Origin: Micromonospora eburnea
GTDB taxonomy: Bacteria; Actinomycetota; Actinomycetes; Mycobacteriales; Micromonosporaceae
Length of the DNA stretch: 64,000 nucleotides
Assembly (NCBI RefSeq): GCF_900090225.1
Contig: NZ_FMHY01000002.1
Span: 6,510,001-6,574,000, forward strand
Direction of reading: 5' to 3'
Program-made: the position numbers and the translations under genes
Shown here: positions 43,015-52,760 of the stretch, one piece after another
Numbering within the stretch: the first letter of the stretch is position 1
How the letters are laid out: each line of letters opens with the position of its first letter
The notes under the pieces: model-generated
What the model was told of the DNA's origin: nothing
Seen by the model: only the letters and a program-made list of their open reading frames with translations
The model's database searches: none

Positions 43015-44229
43015 ATGATTCTGCCCCTGCGACGGGCTGTGCCACCCGACGGCGTCGCCGGACCGGTGCCGGTGCCCCGGCCGGCCACCGAGCCCACCCC
43101 GGCCGGCGGTGCCGCGACCGCCCCCGAGCCGGCCGCGACCACTTCGGATCCAACCCCGCCCGCCTCCGCCGAGAAGCCGACGAAGGCCACCACCGCCCCG
43201 GAGCCGAAGGAACCCGCCGCCGACGCGGACCCGAAGGACGCCACCGCCAGCGCGGACCCGAAGGAGGCCACCGCCGGGGCGGGGCCGGCGGAGGGCGGCT
43301 CGACTGCCGGTCGGCGGCGGATGCCGTCGCCCCGACGGCTCACCGTCGGCGCGGCCCGGGCCACCCGGGCCTGGTCCCGCCGCCCCAGCGGGCGGACCAC
43401 CCTCGGTGGGCTCTTCCTGCTCGCCCTGGTCGCGGCCACCGTGGCGGCCGGCGCACTACTGGTGCCGGCGGTCGTCGGCAAGCCACGATCCTCGGCCGGC
43501 GACGCCACCGCGACCGGGCCGGCCGGCGGGGTGCCCGCAGAGGGCGCGATGCCCGGAGCGACCCCCACCGGTGTGCCCGGGGCGACCGACCTGTGGACCG
43601 GGACGCCACCGCCGGACGCCGGGCAGCCGACCGGGCCGGTCGTGGGGCCGATCGGCCGCCCGGCCGACGCGCTGGCCGAATGGGCGGCGCAGGTCAGCAG
43701 CAGGACCGACATCCCGGTCGTCGCCGCGCAGGCGTACGGCTACGCCGAGCTGGTGCTCCGCGAGACGCACCGGAGCTGCCAGCTCAGCTGGACCACGCTG
43801 GCCGCGATCGGGTATGTCGAGTCCCGGCACGGGTCGGCCAACGGCGCCACCCTGCGGCCGGACGGTATCGCCACGCCGGAGATCCGCGGCGACCCGCTGG
43901 ACGGGCAGGGCGGCCGCTCCCGGATCCTCGACACCGACAGGGGCCAACTCGACGGCGACACCGTCTACGACCGGGCGATCGGGCCGATGCAGTTCATCCC
44001 GAGCACCTGGCAGGAGATCGGCGCGGACGCCGACAACGACGGAGCCAAAAATCCCCACAGCATCAACGACGCGGCCCTGGCCGCCGGACAGTACCTCTGC
44101 AAGAACGGCCGGAACCTGACCATTCCCGGCGACTGGTGGGGAGCCATCCTCTCCTACAACGACGTACGCCGGTACGCCCAGGCGGTCTTCGACAAGGCGG
44201 ACGAGTACGGGCGACTGAGCGGTACGTGA
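43015..44229 (+). CDS. Membrane-anchored lytic murein transglycosylase (SLT/MltB-like)
   Basis: The 404-residue protein has a cytoplasmic N-terminus of about 125 residues rich in Pro, Ala, Glu and Lys, with tandem PEPKEP and ADPKDATA-type repeats. One membrane helix (about 130-155, LGGLFLLALVAATVAAGALLV) and a Pro/Gly linker follow. The outer catalytic domain (about 225-400) has LAAIGYVESRHGSANG (catalytic Glu), RAIGPMQFIPSTWQEIGADADNDG and DWWGAILSYNDVRRYAQ, the soluble lytic transglycosylase/MltB pattern. It cuts glycan strands of peptidoglycan. GAGGAG 7 bases before ATG 43015 decides the start; a longer frame from 42973 is unlikely. Confidence 0.88.
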   Translation: MILPLRRAVPPDGVAGPVPVPRPATEPTPAGGAATAPEPAATTSDPTPPASAEKPTKATTAPEPKEPAADADPKDATASADPKEATAGAGPAEGGSTAGRRRMPSPRRLTVGAARATRAWSRRPSGRTTLGGLFLLALVAATVAAGALLVPAVVGKPRSSAGDATATGPAGGVPAEGAMPGATPTGVPGATDLWTGTPPPDAGQPTGPVVGPIGRPADALAEWAAQVSSRTDIPVVAAQAYGYAELVLRETHRSCQLSWTTLAAIGYVESRHGSANGATLRPDGIATPEIRGDPLDGQGGRSRILDTDRGQLDGDTVYDRAIGPMQFIPSTWQEIGADADNDGAKNPHSINDAALAAGQYLCKNGRNLTIPGDWWGAILSYNDVRRYAQAVFDKADEYGRLSGT

Positions 44230-44301
44230 CGTGACCGGACGCGCACATTCGAGCGCTGAACCCTTCCCCCGGGCAGCCGTTGCCGGCAAGCTAGACGGGT
44301 G

Positions 44302-45318
44302 ATGGTGCGCGAGTGGGATCCTCGTAACGCCTCGTCCGCCGAGATCACGTCGCTGCTGGACGCGCTGAACGCCGTTCTGGCGGCCGACCTGCCCCAGGAT
44401 CCATCCTGGCGGGAGGGCTCGCTGCGGGAATACCTCTCCGAGGTGATGCCCGGTGAGCGACGGATCTCCTGGATCGCCCGGGCCGAGCGGGCCACGGACG
44501 ACGCCTCGGGGCCGATTCTGGGGCACGTCAACGTGCTGCTCCTCGGCGGGATCGGGGTGCTGGAGGTGCTGGTGCACCCGGCGGCCCGACGCACCGGCCT
44601 CGGCCGCGAGCTGGTCCGGGTGGCCGCCCGCCGGGTCTGGGACGAGGGCTTCCAGTCGATCGGGGTGGAGGTGGTTGGCGACACCCCGGCCGTCGGGTTC
44701 TACGAGTCACTCGGCTTCGCCCGCGAATACGTCGAGATGCGCAGCGTGCTCGACCTCAACGCGGTGGCCTGGCCGGCGCTGGCCGAGATGGCCACCGGCG
44801 TCGGCACCGGATACCACCTGGAGTTCTGCCCCGGGGGCCCGCCGGACGAGCTGATCGAGGCGTACGCGCGGGCCAAGGCCGAGGTACGCGACGTCGACGA
44901 CGGCGAGCTGCGCCCCAGCTCCTACGACCCGGAGCGGCTGCGGGCCAGCCTGGACACGCTGCACCGGCGGGGCATGAAGCCGTACATCGTGCTGGCTCTG
45001 CACGAGCAGACCGGTGAGGTGGCCGGGCTGACCGAGGTGGTGGTGCCGGCGCAGCATCCCACCCGCGCCGACCAGTACGACACCATCGTCGTACGCGACC
45101 ATCGCGGGTACGGCATCGACCGGGCGATCAAGGCGCGGATGCTGCTGGAGCTGCGCTCGGCCGAGCCTGAGCTGGTTGAGGTGCAGACCTGGAACGCGCA
45201 GGCCAACGAGGCGATGTTGAAGGTCAACGCGGAGCTGGGCTACCGCGCCGACCGGGAGTGGTGCGAATACAGCGTCGACGTCGCCGAGCTGGTCCACCGC
45301 CTCGACGCCCACCGATGA
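44302..45318 (+). CDS. Tandem GNAT acetyltransferase (mycothiol-synthase-like layout)
   Basis: The 338-residue protein has two GNAT domains. Domain 1 (about 1-160) has VLEVLVHPAARRTGLGRELVRVAARR (acetyl-CoA loop) and VGFYESLGFAREY. Domain 2 (about 185-338) has LTEVVVPAQHP, RDHRGYGIDRAIKARMLLEL and QANEAMLKVNAELGYRADREW. The double layout is that of MshD mycothiol synthase and related proteins, but I cannot show it is MshD. An in-frame GTG at 44299 lies just before ATG 44302. The ribosome site is weak. Confidence 0.78.
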   Translation: MVREWDPRNASSAEITSLLDALNAVLAADLPQDPSWREGSLREYLSEVMPGERRISWIARAERATDDASGPILGHVNVLLLGGIGVLEVLVHPAARRTGLGRELVRVAARRVWDEGFQSIGVEVVGDTPAVGFYESLGFAREYVEMRSVLDLNAVAWPALAEMATGVGTGYHLEFCPGGPPDELIEAYARAKAEVRDVDDGELRPSSYDPERLRASLDTLHRRGMKPYIVLALHEQTGEVAGLTEVVVPAQHPTRADQYDTIVVRDHRGYGIDRAIKARMLLELRSAEPELVEVQTWNAQANEAMLKVNAELGYRADREWCEYSVDVAELVHRLDAHR

Positions 45319-45412
45319 CCGAACGACACCGACCGGCTGCCCGGGGGATGGACGGCGGACCGGACCGACCCTTAACGTGCGTTAGTTCCCGTCCATCGAT
45401 CGTGGAGGCCTG

Positions 45413-48172
45413 ATGCGTCCACGCCGCACGCTCGCCGCGTTCGCGGCCACCACCGCCGCCTCGATGGTGGCCGTCGGCATCGCGCCCCCCGCCGCCGGCG
45501 CCGCGCCCGCCCACCCGCTCACCGCCGCGCTGACCTGCGGCGGCACGCTGACCGTCGAGGCGGGCGGCACCGCGACCCACCAGGTCACCGTCACCGACGC
45601 CGACGTCGCCGACCTCACGGTGACCGCGGTCAGCCCGACACCGGCGAGCGGCTCGATCAGCCGTACCGAGGTCGGCCCGGACGCCGCGGAGGACGGCGCG
45701 GCCACCGCGACGCTGACCGCGACGGGCCTTCCGGCCGGCTCGTACGCGGTCACCGTGACCGCGACGGACGCCGACGGCGACACCGCGAGCTGCGACCTCA
45801 CCGTGCAGGCCGTCGCCGTGCTCTCGGTGGGCGAGGTGCAGGGCCGCACCGGTGACGACGAGGACGCCCGCACCAGCCGGTCGCCGCTCGCCCCGCCCAG
45901 CGGCGACGGTGCCAGCTCCGCGCGATACGACGTACGCGGCGTGATCACCCAGCTGTCGCTCACCCGCAACTCCGCCGGGGCTCCGCAGCACGGTTTCTAC
46001 CTGCAGAGCCGCAAGGGCTCCGAGGACGGCGATCCGCTCACCTCGGACGGCGTCTTCGTCGCCATGGGCTCGTCCACCACCCTGGCCGGCGACTACACCC
46101 CCACGGTCGGCGACGAGGTGGTGCTGCGCGCCCGGGTGCGGGAACACTTCGGCCAGACCCAGCTCGCCGACGCGTCGCTGGTGCGCAAGCTCGACTCCGG
46201 GCTCGACGTCGACACCGCCGTACAGGTCGACGTCGCCGTGCCGCCGGCCGACGCGGGCGCCGCCGCGCGGTTCTGGGAGCGGCACGAGGGTGCCCGGGTG
46301 CGGGTCCGCTCGGGCAGCGGGGTCTCCGCCCCGCGGCGGGTCTACGCCGCCACCGCCGACTCGGAGATCTACCTGCTGGACCGCGAGGACCCGATCATGA
46401 AGCGGACCGACCCGTACGCCCGCCGGGTGTACCGGGACGCGCATCCGCTGGACGACATTCCGGGCACCCTCTTCGACAACGGCAACGGCCAGCGGATCCT
46501 GCTCGGCGCGGGCGGGGTGAAGGCGACCACCGGAGACGCCACCGCGCTGCTGCCCGAGGCGCGCACCTACGACACGCTCACCGAGGACGCCTACGGCGCC
46601 GTCTCGTACGCGTTCGGCAGGTACAGCGTGCAACCGGAGCAGGTCACCCTCACCGCCGGCGCCGACCCGGCCGGGAATCACCCGCCGCAGCCGGCGGACC
46701 ACGCCAACGAGATCGCGGTCGCCACCTACAACCTCGAAAACCTCTACGACTACCGGGATGACCCGCTCGACGGCTGCGACTTCGTCGGCGACCCGGGCTG
46801 CCCCGGGGTCAGTCCACCGTTCGACCATCTGCCCGACAGCGAGGCGGCGTACAGTGACCGGCTCGGCGTCGCGGCCCGGCAGATCGTCGACATCCTGCGC
46901 AGCCCGGACCTGCTGCTGCTCCAGGAGGCCGAGGACCAGGACCTCTGTTCGGTGGCCGCCGGCCGACTGATCTGCGGCAACACCGACAACGCCGACGGCG
47001 CGCCGGACACGGTGCAGGAGTTGGCGCTGGCCATCGCCGCCAACGGTGGCCCGGCCTACGCGGCGGCGTACGACCGGACCGGCTCGGACGCCCGGGGCAT
47101 CTCCTCGGCGTTCCTTTACCGCACCGATCGGCTGACGCTGACCGAGGCGACCGTCACCGACCCGCTGCTGGGCGCCGCTCCGACCCTGTCGTACCGCTCG
47201 GCCGGGCTGCCGTCCAACGCGGCGGTGCGGAACCCGAAGGCGTTCAACGCGGTGCTGCCGGCCGACGTGGACCGTTCCACCGGGGTGGACGGCGGCAACG
47301 TCTACAGCCGGGCCGCGCAGGTGGCCCGCTTCACCGTGGCGGCGACACCGGGCTCGGCCGAACACTTCACCCTCTGGGCGGTCGGCAACCACTACTCCTC
47401 CGGCCCGGACACCCGGGTCGGGCAGCGGCGGGAGCAGGCGGCGTACGGGGCGGCCCTGGTGCGGGCCATCCAGGCCGCCGACCCCGACGCCCGGATCGTC
47501 TACGGCGGTGACCTGAACGTCTTCCCGCGCCCGGACGACCCGATCGCCGCCGGGCCGGACCCGACCCCGTCCGACCAGCTCGGGCCGCTGTACCGGGCCG
47601 GGCTGCGTAACCTCTGGGACGACCTGGTGACGCAGGTGCCGGCCGCGGCCTACTCGTACACCTCGGACGGTCAGGCCCAGACCCTGGACAACCTCTTCGT
47701 CAACGACAAGCTGCACGGCGATCTGGTGCAGGCCCGCGCGGCGCACATCAACGCCGACTACCCGACCGACACCAGGGGGCTCGGCGACCGGGGGGCCAGC
47801 GACCACGACCCGCAGGTGGCTCGGTTCCGCACCCGCGCGTCGCTGAGCGTGGCGGACGCCTCGGTGGCCGAGGGCGACCTGGGCAGCACCGCCCTGACGT
47901 TCAGGGTCACCGTGTCCCGGCCGCTCTCCGAGCCGACCCTGATCTGCGCCAGCACCTACGGCACCACCGCACGGGCCGGCCGGGACTACGACCCGTACGT
48001 CGGCTGTCGGACGCTGGCCGCCGGCCGAACGTCGCTCGCCTTCCCGGTGACCGTGCACGGTGACCGGGAGGTCGAGCCGGACGTGCAGCTCAAGCTGTAC
48101 GTGTCGGGCGGCGGCCCGGGGCTCCGGATCGCCGACCCGGTCGCCCTGGGCACCATCCGCAACGACGACTGA
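45413..48172 (+). CDS. Secreted ExeM/NucH-type extracellular nuclease with Calx-beta tail
   Basis: The 919-residue protein has a signal peptide (1-30). An Ig-like or cadherin-like beta domain follows (about 35-135). Next is an OB-fold region (about 135-415) like the one in ExeM nucleases (VGDEVVLRARVREHFGQTQLAD). An endonuclease/exonuclease/phosphatase domain (about 425-790) carries VATYNLENLYD, LLLQEAEDQD (metal Glu), VGNHYSSGPDTRVGQRR, YGGDLNVFPRPDDP (catalytic Asp-Asn) and DRGASDHDPQVARF (catalytic Asp-His). A Calx-beta-type domain (about 800-919) ends the chain. It likely degrades extracellular DNA to supply phosphate and nucleosides. No sorting signal is visible. Confidence 0.88.
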   Translation: MRPRRTLAAFAATTAASMVAVGIAPPAAGAAPAHPLTAALTCGGTLTVEAGGTATHQVTVTDADVADLTVTAVSPTPASGSISRTEVGPDAAEDGAATATLTATGLPAGSYAVTVTATDADGDTASCDLTVQAVAVLSVGEVQGRTGDDEDARTSRSPLAPPSGDGASSARYDVRGVITQLSLTRNSAGAPQHGFYLQSRKGSEDGDPLTSDGVFVAMGSSTTLAGDYTPTVGDEVVLRARVREHFGQTQLADASLVRKLDSGLDVDTAVQVDVAVPPADAGAAARFWERHEGARVRVRSGSGVSAPRRVYAATADSEIYLLDREDPIMKRTDPYARRVYRDAHPLDDIPGTLFDNGNGQRILLGAGGVKATTGDATALLPEARTYDTLTEDAYGAVSYAFGRYSVQPEQVTLTAGADPAGNHPPQPADHANEIAVATYNLENLYDYRDDPLDGCDFVGDPGCPGVSPPFDHLPDSEAAYSDRLGVAARQIVDILRSPDLLLLQEAEDQDLCSVAAGRLICGNTDNADGAPDTVQELALAIAANGGPAYAAAYDRTGSDARGISSAFLYRTDRLTLTEATVTDPLLGAAPTLSYRSAGLPSNAAVRNPKAFNAVLPADVDRSTGVDGGNVYSRAAQVARFTVAATPGSAEHFTLWAVGNHYSSGPDTRVGQRREQAAYGAALVRAIQAADPDARIVYGGDLNVFPRPDDPIAAGPDPTPSDQLGPLYRAGLRNLWDDLVTQVPAAAYSYTSDGQAQTLDNLFVNDKLHGDLVQARAAHINADYPTDTRGLGDRGASDHDPQVARFRTRASLSVADASVAEGDLGSTALTFRVTVSRPLSEPTLICASTYGTTARAGRDYDPYVGCRTLAAGRTSLAFPVTVHGDREVEPDVQLKLYVSGGGPGLRIADPVALGTIRNDD

Positions 48173-48235
48173 CGGCTCGTCGACCGGGTGCCTCCCGGTG
48201 CCGGGAGCGCGCTCGGCGGCCACGCACCGGCCCGC

Positions 48236-49411
48236 CTACTCGTCCAGCCGGGTACGCGGCAGCATGTCGGGCGACCAGCGCAGGTCGTACCGAGGGGCGG
48301 CGACCGCCTGGGCGAACGCTCTCGCCGACGCGGGTGAGCTCTCGATGCGCCAGTCCAGTTCCTTGTTCACCTCGAACCAGATGAGGCCGATGATGTCCTG
48401 GTAGCCGGCCAGCCCGCGCATCGTCTGCCTGATCCATTCGGCCTTGCGCCCGTTGCCTTCGGCGGCGGCGGTCTCGGTGATCACCAACGGCCGCTTGCTG
48501 AAGGTCCGGATCTCCTTGATGGTGGACGCGAAGATCGCGTCGAAGGACCAGCTCGTCGAGAAGGCACCCATGCCGTTGTAGCCGCTGGCCCCCACCCAGT
48601 CGACGTACTCGTCACCCGGGTAGAGCCCGGCGAGCCGCGGGTTCTTCGTGCTCCAACGGGCGTTCGGGCTCCACACCCAGATGGCGTTGGTGACTCCGGC
48701 GTCCCGGAACACGTCATGCACGTGGCGCCACGCCTTGACGTACTCGCCGGGCCGGTTGCCGTTGACCGTCTCGCACCACGGGTACCAGTCACCGTTCATC
48801 TCGTGCGCGAACCGGATGGCCACCGGGTAGCCGAGGGACCCGATCCCCTCGGCCCAGGACCGCAGGTAGCTGTCGAAGTCGCCGCGCGCTATGCGGGACA
48901 GCCGGTAACCGGGTTGGTTAGACCGAATCTGGTCGATCTGGCGAGCCTTCAGCTTCTTCTTCCGGGCCGCCTTGTCCACGTCGTAGTCCCACGGTTCCCA
49001 GCCCAGCATCGGCAGCATGCCGCGGTCGCTGATCCGGTCGAAGAGCGTCCGGTCGAACCGGTCGGACGCCCAGCCCGCGCTGAAGAGCATGACCTGCGGC
49101 TGGTACCTGGCGGTCGCCGTGAAGGTGTCCAACGCCGTGAAGTCGTGCGGGCCCTTGTCGGTCATGACACCGATGAACTTCTTGCCGGACGGCGGAAAGA
49201 CCGCCGCCGGTGGACGGGGTGAGACGCTCGACCCGGCCGGCGCCACCGCCTCTGCCGTCATCATCGCGTTCGCTTCGGGCAGCACCGTCCCGCCGGGCGG
49301 GCTGTCCTGCCGGTCCCGCGACAGAGCGGCCGGTGCCACGGCGAAGGCGTACGCCAGCAGCAGCGTGCCGATCAACACCATCCCGACGCGCGGCAGAGTC
49401 AGCCTCACCAT
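48236..49411 (-). CDS. Secreted GH26-type glycoside hydrolase
   Basis: The 391-residue protein has an N-terminal signal or anchor helix (5-30) and a short Pro/Ser linker. A (beta/alpha)8 domain (about 75-385) follows with FIGVMTDKGPHDF, MLGWEPWDYD, VAIRFAHEMNGDWYPW (acid/base Glu) and RPLVITETAAAEGNG (nucleophile Glu). The pattern is that of GH26 beta-mannanases and related beta-1,3/1,4-glucanases. GGAGGTG precedes ATG 49411, which overlaps the end of the glycosyltransferase gene. In such operons a hydrolase of this type trims or releases the polymer made by the synthase. The polymer's chemistry is not determinable. Confidence 0.87.
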   Translation of the reverse strand: MVRLTLPRVGMVLIGTLLLAYAFAVAPAALSRDRQDSPPGGTVLPEANAMMTAEAVAPAGSSVSPRPPAAVFPPSGKKFIGVMTDKGPHDFTALDTFTATARYQPQVMLFSAGWASDRFDRTLFDRISDRGMLPMLGWEPWDYDVDKAARKKKLKARQIDQIRSNQPGYRLSRIARGDFDSYLRSWAEGIGSLGYPVAIRFAHEMNGDWYPWCETVNGNRPGEYVKAWRHVHDVFRDAGVTNAIWVWSPNARWSTKNPRLAGLYPGDEYVDWVGASGYNGMGAFSTSWSFDAIFASTIKEIRTFSKRPLVITETAAAEGNGRKAEWIRQTMRGLAGYQDIIGLIWFEVNKELDWRIESSPASARAFAQAVAAPRYDLRWSPDMLPRTRLDE

Positions 49412-51306
49412 CGCACACCTCCGTTCGCCGCCACCGGTGCCGTCGGCGCGGGGCGCTCCTCGTTCCCGACGTGAGCGACCGTGGCGGCCTCGTCGGCGCG
49501 CTGCTCCCGCCTGGCCCGGACGTTCGACCCGAGCGCGATCAGCGGCGGGCCGAGACCGGTCAGGATCGTCAGGATCGGCCACACCCGCAGCAGGGTGAAG
49601 TCGTTGCCCAGCGCGACACTCGCGCCGAGCAGGCCGGCGGCGACGGCCGCCCAGCAGAGGTGCAGCCGGAAGGTGCCGAGCGACTCGATGGTGCGCAGCT
49701 TCCCCTTGGCCGTCACCACGAACCCGAGCTTGCGGCGCAGCAGCGCGCCGACACCGGCGGCCACGTAGACGGGCCCGGCGAAGAGTGCCAGCGCCATCCC
49801 GACCATGCCGATCTCCTCCCGTTCGTGGGGCGCGATGTTGAACCGGCGCAGCCAGAGCCACAGCACGAACCAGGTGCCGAGGGTCGAGCCCCACAGCATC
49901 GACCACACGGTGACGTCGAGCTGCGCGGTGCTCACCCCGGTGAGCAGGTACAACGCCGTGGCGACGTTGCCCAGCAGCAGACTGACCGCCACGCTCGGGT
50001 AGTAGAACTGCAGCAGGCGGTACTGCCAGCGCCGACGGGACGGCAGGGTCCGTGGCGCGCGCAGTTCGGGACGTACGAGAATCTCGCAGATGCCGGCCGC
50101 CCACCGCTTCTGCTGGTTGAAGTAGTCCGCCCACGACGTCGGGCCCTCGCCGATGGCCACCACGTCCGGGGTGTAGACCCCCTTCCACCGGTTGCCCGTC
50201 TCCGGGTTGACGGCGGCGTGGACGCGGATGCTGGTCAGGTGGTCCTCGATGATCGAATCCTGGTAGCCGCCGATGCTCCGCCACGCGGTCGGCCGGTAGA
50301 GGTGCCCGGTACCGGTGAGCAGGGGTGCGTCCAGGCCGTTGCCGCCCCGGGCGATGAGGCCGTTGTAGAGGTACTGCTGGACCGACGCGCCGTGCGCGAC
50401 GAAGTTCTGGTGCATGTTGCCGTAGACCTGCGGCGTCACCACGAAGGCGACGTCCGGGTCGCGGAAGTAGCCGAGCGTTCGTTCGAGGAAGTTGGGCAGC
50501 GGCACGTGATCCGGGTCGACGTTGGCCACCACGTCGTACCGGTGCTCGTGTTCGGCCCGCCAGGCGTTGTGGTTGCCCGACTTGGTCCTGGCCCGGAACT
50601 CGCCGCTGGGCTGGTTGTACTCCGGCCGGCCCCGCCTGCTGAAGTGGTGTACGCCGAGCCGGGCGGCCATCGCCTTCACCGCCGGGTCGTCACCCTCGTC
50701 GAGGATCCAGACGTCCACCTGGCCGCAGTACACGAGCTGCCGTAGCCTGCGCAGGGTCCGCTCGGCGACGTCGAGCGGCTCCTTGCTGGGCACGATCGTG
50801 GTCAGCAGGGCCACCCGCAGCCCGACCGGCGGATCGACCGGGACCGGGTCCTTGGCGTTGAACGCGAACGCCCAGACGACCACGTTCTGCGCGAGCCGGA
50901 TCAGCTCGACGCCGACGACCACGCAGAAGCCGAGCCGGGCCGCCATCGTCCGCCAGTCGCCGAGCCCGATCACGCCCGACCCGGGTACGTGCTCGGGCAG
51001 CAGCAGCCAGCCGATGAACAGCAGGCCGGCCGCGCTGTTGACGAGGACGAGCAGGGTCAGGACCACCCGGGCCGCGGGCGAGGCGACGGGACGGAACTCG
51101 ACCGCCGCCCGCGGGTGGCGGGGCGCGACCAGCGGTCCGGCGGTCGCCCCGCACCTCGCGTACGCGAGCCGAGCCCTGATGTTCAGCTGACGGCGGTCCG
51201 GGTGCCGGCCGGAGGCCGGTTGCCCGGCGGGGGTTGTCGGTGGTCCGGCGTAGGACGGTCCCTCCTTCCTGGCCGGAGACAGGCGTGTTTCGGCGGCGAC
51301 GGCCAC
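49405..51306 (-). CDS. Cellulose-synthase-like membrane GT2 glycosyltransferase
   Basis: The 633-residue protein has a basic N-terminus of about 75 residues, then two membrane helices. The cytoplasmic GT2 domain (about 165-415) shows LLTTIVPSKEPLDVAERTLRRL, DVWILDEGDDPAV, VVANVDPDHVPLPNFLER (DxD), TGTGHLYRP, IIEDHLTSIRVH (ED catalytic) and FNQQKRWAAGI (QxxRW). Four to five helices follow. This is the processive polysaccharide synthase layout, with synthesis coupled to export through the membrane. The product is a beta-linked glycan of unknown kind. No PilZ domain for c-di-GMP is visible. GTG 51306 has GGGGGA before it. Coupled with GH26 downstream and a polytopic transferase upstream. Confidence 0.9.
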   Translation of the reverse strand: MAVAAETRLSPARKEGPSYAGPPTTPAGQPASGRHPDRRQLNIRARLAYARCGATAGPLVAPRHPRAAVEFRPVASPAARVVLTLLVLVNSAAGLLFIGWLLLPEHVPGSGVIGLGDWRTMAARLGFCVVVGVELIRLAQNVVVWAFAFNAKDPVPVDPPVGLRVALLTTIVPSKEPLDVAERTLRRLRQLVYCGQVDVWILDEGDDPAVKAMAARLGVHHFSRRGRPEYNQPSGEFRARTKSGNHNAWRAEHEHRYDVVANVDPDHVPLPNFLERTLGYFRDPDVAFVVTPQVYGNMHQNFVAHGASVQQYLYNGLIARGGNGLDAPLLTGTGHLYRPTAWRSIGGYQDSIIEDHLTSIRVHAAVNPETGNRWKGVYTPDVVAIGEGPTSWADYFNQQKRWAAGICEILVRPELRAPRTLPSRRRWQYRLLQFYYPSVAVSLLLGNVATALYLLTGVSTAQLDVTVWSMLWGSTLGTWFVLWLWLRRFNIAPHEREEIGMVGMALALFAGPVYVAAGVGALLRRKLGFVVTAKGKLRTIESLGTFRLHLCWAAVAAGLLGASVALGNDFTLLRVWPILTILTGLGPPLIALGSNVRARREQRADEAATVAHVGNEERPAPTAPVAANGGVRW

Positions 51307-51357
51307 GTTTCCCCCATGAGTGATGAGTAGTGCGGATCTCGCGGGCCCACCGGCCGG

Positions 51358-52431
51358 TCAGCCGCCCGTACGCGTCCCGGCCCGGATCGCCGGTCCGCCC
51401 CCGAGCCGGGCCAGCGCGACCGCGCCGAGCGTCGCCCAGGCCGGCAGCGTGAAGAGCAGGTACCGCGGCTCCCAGATCGGTGTCGCCTGAGCGGTGACCA
51501 GCAGCGCGAGCGGCGGTAGCGCCGCCCACGCCGAGTAGACGGCGGCGGAACGCCGCAGCGGGAGGCTGAACAGCGCCAGCCCGAGCAGCACGGCCCCCAA
51601 CGCGGCGTGGCCGAACAGTTGTCCGGGCAAGTCGGCCAACGCCCGGAGGTTCGGTTCCGCGACCGGCCCGAGCCACGCCCCGGGCCGCCGGTCGAACCAG
51701 AGCAGGACGGCCGCGGGCAGCACGCCCGCCGTGGCGGCCGCCAGCCATCGGGCGGCCGCCTCGCGCCGGAAGGCGAGCACGGTCCAGCCGTGGCCGACGA
51801 GGAGCAGGAGCGCGACGACGTGGCACAGGCCGAGCGCCACGACCGACCCGGCGTAGAGGGCGAGGCGGCGCTTCGCCGGCCGGTCGAGGGCCGGCACGAG
51901 AAGCGACGTGGCGAGCACCGCGGCGAAGAGCGCCAACGCGTATGGCTGGGCCTGCTGCGCGTATCGGGCCGAGGTCGGCAGCAGCGCGAAGATCGCACCG
52001 GCCAGCAGTCCGGTGCCCGGTCCGAACGCCCTGGTCGCGGCCGCGGCGACGAGTGCGGCGGCCGCGGCCATGGCCAGCACGGACGGTCCGCGCAGGGCGG
52101 GTTCGGAGGCGCCGAACAGCTCTGCCGACGCCCGGATCAGCAGGTGGTAGGGCGCGACGGCGGCATCGCCCGGGTGCAGGATGTCCCGCCATGGTGACGT
52201 GGCCGCGCGCCAGGACGCCTCCTCCCCGGCCCGTGGTCCGGGTCCGCCGGCCCCGAGCAGGCTGATCGCGGCCATCATCAGCGCCGGCACCAGCCACGCC
52301 GCCAACCGCCAGCCCGGGGCGGCGGACGGCGGACGGTCGGGGACGGTGCCACCGCCTTCCCCCCAGGGGTCCTCCAGGCTGGCCTCCGCCGGCCCGAGCC
52401 GGGGCAGGACCATGGTTTCCGCGTCGTTCAT
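51358..52431 (-). CDS. Polytopic membrane glycosyltransferase (GT39/ArnT-like)
   Basis: The 357-residue membrane protein has about 9 helices. After the first helix an outer loop contains GEEASWRAATSPWRDILHPGDAAVAPYHLLIRASAELFG, shaped like the acidic first loop of GT39/GT83 (PMT/ArnT) enzymes. Then come ALRGPSVLAMAA and RYAQQAQPYALALF, both typical of this group in actinobacteria. It would use a polyprenyl-phosphate sugar outside the membrane. It is the first gene of the operon and likely decorates the exopolysaccharide. ATG 52431; the N-terminal 40 residues are cytoplasmic and acidic. Confidence 0.78.
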   Translation of the reverse strand: MNDAETMVLPRLGPAEASLEDPWGEGGGTVPDRPPSAAPGWRLAAWLVPALMMAAISLLGAGGPGPRAGEEASWRAATSPWRDILHPGDAAVAPYHLLIRASAELFGASEPALRGPSVLAMAAAAALVAAAATRAFGPGTGLLAGAIFALLPTSARYAQQAQPYALALFAAVLATSLLVPALDRPAKRRLALYAGSVVALGLCHVVALLLLVGHGWTVLAFRREAAARWLAAATAGVLPAAVLLWFDRRPGAWLGPVAEPNLRALADLPGQLFGHAALGAVLLGLALFSLPLRRSAAVYSAWAALPPLALLVTAQATPIWEPRYLLFTLPAWATLGAVALARLGGGPAIRAGTRTGG

Positions 52432-52760
52432 CCTGACTCACGCATCTCGGTGGTTCCGGCGGTCCAGGCCCGGGGGCGCCCTGCGGCGACGCCCTGGACG
52501 GCGTCCTGGTGGCGTGCGGACCCGAGCAGCACGAACCACGCCAGGGTTCCGCCGAACTGCTCGGTGTCACCTCGGAGCATAATGAGCCAACTTCGACACC
52601 GCGCCGCTTATGCGGCATAAGGGACAAAAGACGCAAGCCCACCTAGTGCGAATGGCGCGAAACCGTAGCCGATCGCCGTCCGGACGACGGTGGCCGCAGA
52701 AGCGGTATGCCTCCGCGGCACACCGCTCAACGGCGTGCGCTCAGCGGGCGGCCCGCCGGT
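52432..52760 (-). promoter_or_regulatory. Upstream region of the polysaccharide operon with a palindrome
   Basis: About 330 bases hold no gene. A perfect 7-1-7 palindrome, CTTATGCGGCATAAG, lies at 52607-52621, about 180 bases before the operon start and among AT-richer sequence that could hold the promoter. It could be an operator. No convincing -35/-10 pair was fixed. Confidence 0.4.
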
